A stretch of 6,393 nt of DNA. Source: JAJNNC01 sp038232695. GTDB taxonomy: Bacteria; Bacteroidota; Bacteroidia; Cytophagales; Cyclobacteriaceae. Under the pieces are notes generated by a model. It did not search any database. It had not been told where the DNA came from and worked only from the letters and a program-made list of their open reading frames with translations. Below, in pieces: positions 5,846 through 6,393 of the stretch. How positions within the stretch are numbered: the stretch's first letter is position 1; the number at the start of each line of letters is the position of its first letter. Location of the stretch: the NCBI GenBank assembly GCA_038232695.1, contig JBBSNI010000339.1, positions 1 through 6,393 of the forward strand, in the 5' to 3' direction. The position numbers were made by a program, and so were the translations under genes.

Positions 5846-6393
5846 CAAACCAGTTGTTGAAAAGCCTTCTCCGGGTTATCCACCGGTAGCTGACAGGTTT
5901 TGTTGTAGCAGACATACAGCGTCGTTTTCCCCCGGATGGCTTCCCGCTGATGCAGTAACGGAAGGTTGCTTTGCGTAGCCGTGCCCGTAAGCACTTTGAA
6001 GGGATAGTACCGCTGCTGCAAAGAAGTGCGGTAATCCTGCACTTCCGGTCCTACGATGGCTATCTCGGCGGTAGGGTGCGCCATCTCCACCGCCAGGCTC
6101 GCCCAGTGGCTCAGGTAAGCGGGTTCCTGCGTGAGCAGCTTCATCATCTGGTTGAGCATCTTTTCGGCTTGCGCCGTGTAGGCGGGGCGGTCCAGCAGTA
6201 GTCCGAGCTTGTGCAGGTTGTGCGCCATCATGGAGTTAGAGGCAGGCATCACATTGTCAAAAAGTTCTTTCTTGCGGGCGATCAGGGCGGAGGCATCGTC
6301 GGTGAAAAAGAAAAAGCCTTCTTCCGTATCCAGAAAGTGCGCCAGGGTGTATTCGGTCAGGCTTTCTGCCAGCGCGAGCCAACGTTCCTCAAA
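5845..6393 (-). CDS. Thioredoxin domain-containing protein (DUF255/YyaL, SSP411 type), C-terminal part
   Basis: The frame is open from the window edge (6393) to TGA at 5847-5845, giving 182 residues with no start in view. Recognisable pieces of the C-terminal alpha/alpha-barrel region of the YyaL/spermatogenesis-associated 20 family are, in order, 'ERWLALAESLTEYTLAHF' with GFFFFTDDA, then the hallmark NVMPASNSMMAHNLHKL. Next come LTQEPAYLSHWASLAVEM, EIAIVGPE, and a final TLYVCYNKTCQLPVDNPEKA. These proteins have an N-terminal thioredoxin-like DUF255 domain, which here lies outside the window; the function is unclear. The end after AFQQLV looks natural. The GC-richer sequence, like priA, suggests native chromosome. 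A Met further in (ATG 6249) is not the start, since the homology extends upstream. Confidence 0.88.
   Translation of the reverse strand, partial: FEERWLALAESLTEYTLAHFLDTEEGFFFFTDDASALIARKKELFDNVMPASNSMMAHNLHKLGLLLDRPAYTAQAEKMLNQMMKLLTQEPAYLSHWASLAVEMAHPTAEIAIVGPEVQDYRTSLQQRYYPFKVLTGTATQSNLPLLHQREAIRGKTTLYVCYNKTCQLPVDNPEKAFQQLV

Noticed and set aside
5846..5978. Continuation of the second acetyltransferase to residue 79
   Set aside because: From about 5845 the frame is antisense to the conserved DUF255-type gene and no longer resembles a GNAT protein.

Overview
The window looks like a piece of a Bacteroidota chromosome, most likely a gliding or Cytophagales-type lineage. Three things point there. 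One gene remnant carries a type B sorting domain of the type IX secretion system (gliding-motility C-terminal type). TAnnTTTG -7 boxes lie ahead of two genes. The other families present (Uma2, DUF6157, DUF5647-like) are at home in this phylum. The exact genus cannot be read from the sequence.

Layout. Positions 1-52 hold what may be the last codons of an unidentified gene. An imperfect palindromic intergenic repeat follows (79-166). Next come a Uma2-family nuclease-like gene (249-728, +) and a complete, GC-richer priA encoding the replication-restart helicase (820-3351, +). At the far end, the C-terminal part of a DUF255/YyaL-type thioredoxin-domain protein (5845 to beyond 6393, -) is also GC-richer and looks like ordinary chromosome.

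Between priA and that gene (about 3360-5845) lies a visibly AT-richer patchwork. It contains an intact DUF6157 gene (-), a GC-rich structured intergenic element, and a DUF5647-like gene (-) that has lost a normal start codon. These are followed by a frameshifted N-terminal scrap of an IS5-type transposase (+) joined to an unidentified ORF tail, and a secreted type-B-sorted protein gene that has lost most of its N-terminal domain and its reading frame. The block closes with an intact GNAT acetyltransferase overlapping by ATGA a second acetyltransferase, which is cut off after about 35 codons exactly where the DUF255 gene ends.

Interpretation. Apart from priA (replication restart) and the DUF255 protein, the genes do not form an obvious pathway. 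The middle block reads as a site of repeated insertion and deletion, with at least three recognisable junctions. I found no CRISPR array, tRNA, rRNA, toxin-antitoxin pair, defence island or other coherent new system. The points most worth checking are the structured element at 3860-4020, the palindromic repeat, and the junctions of the decayed block.
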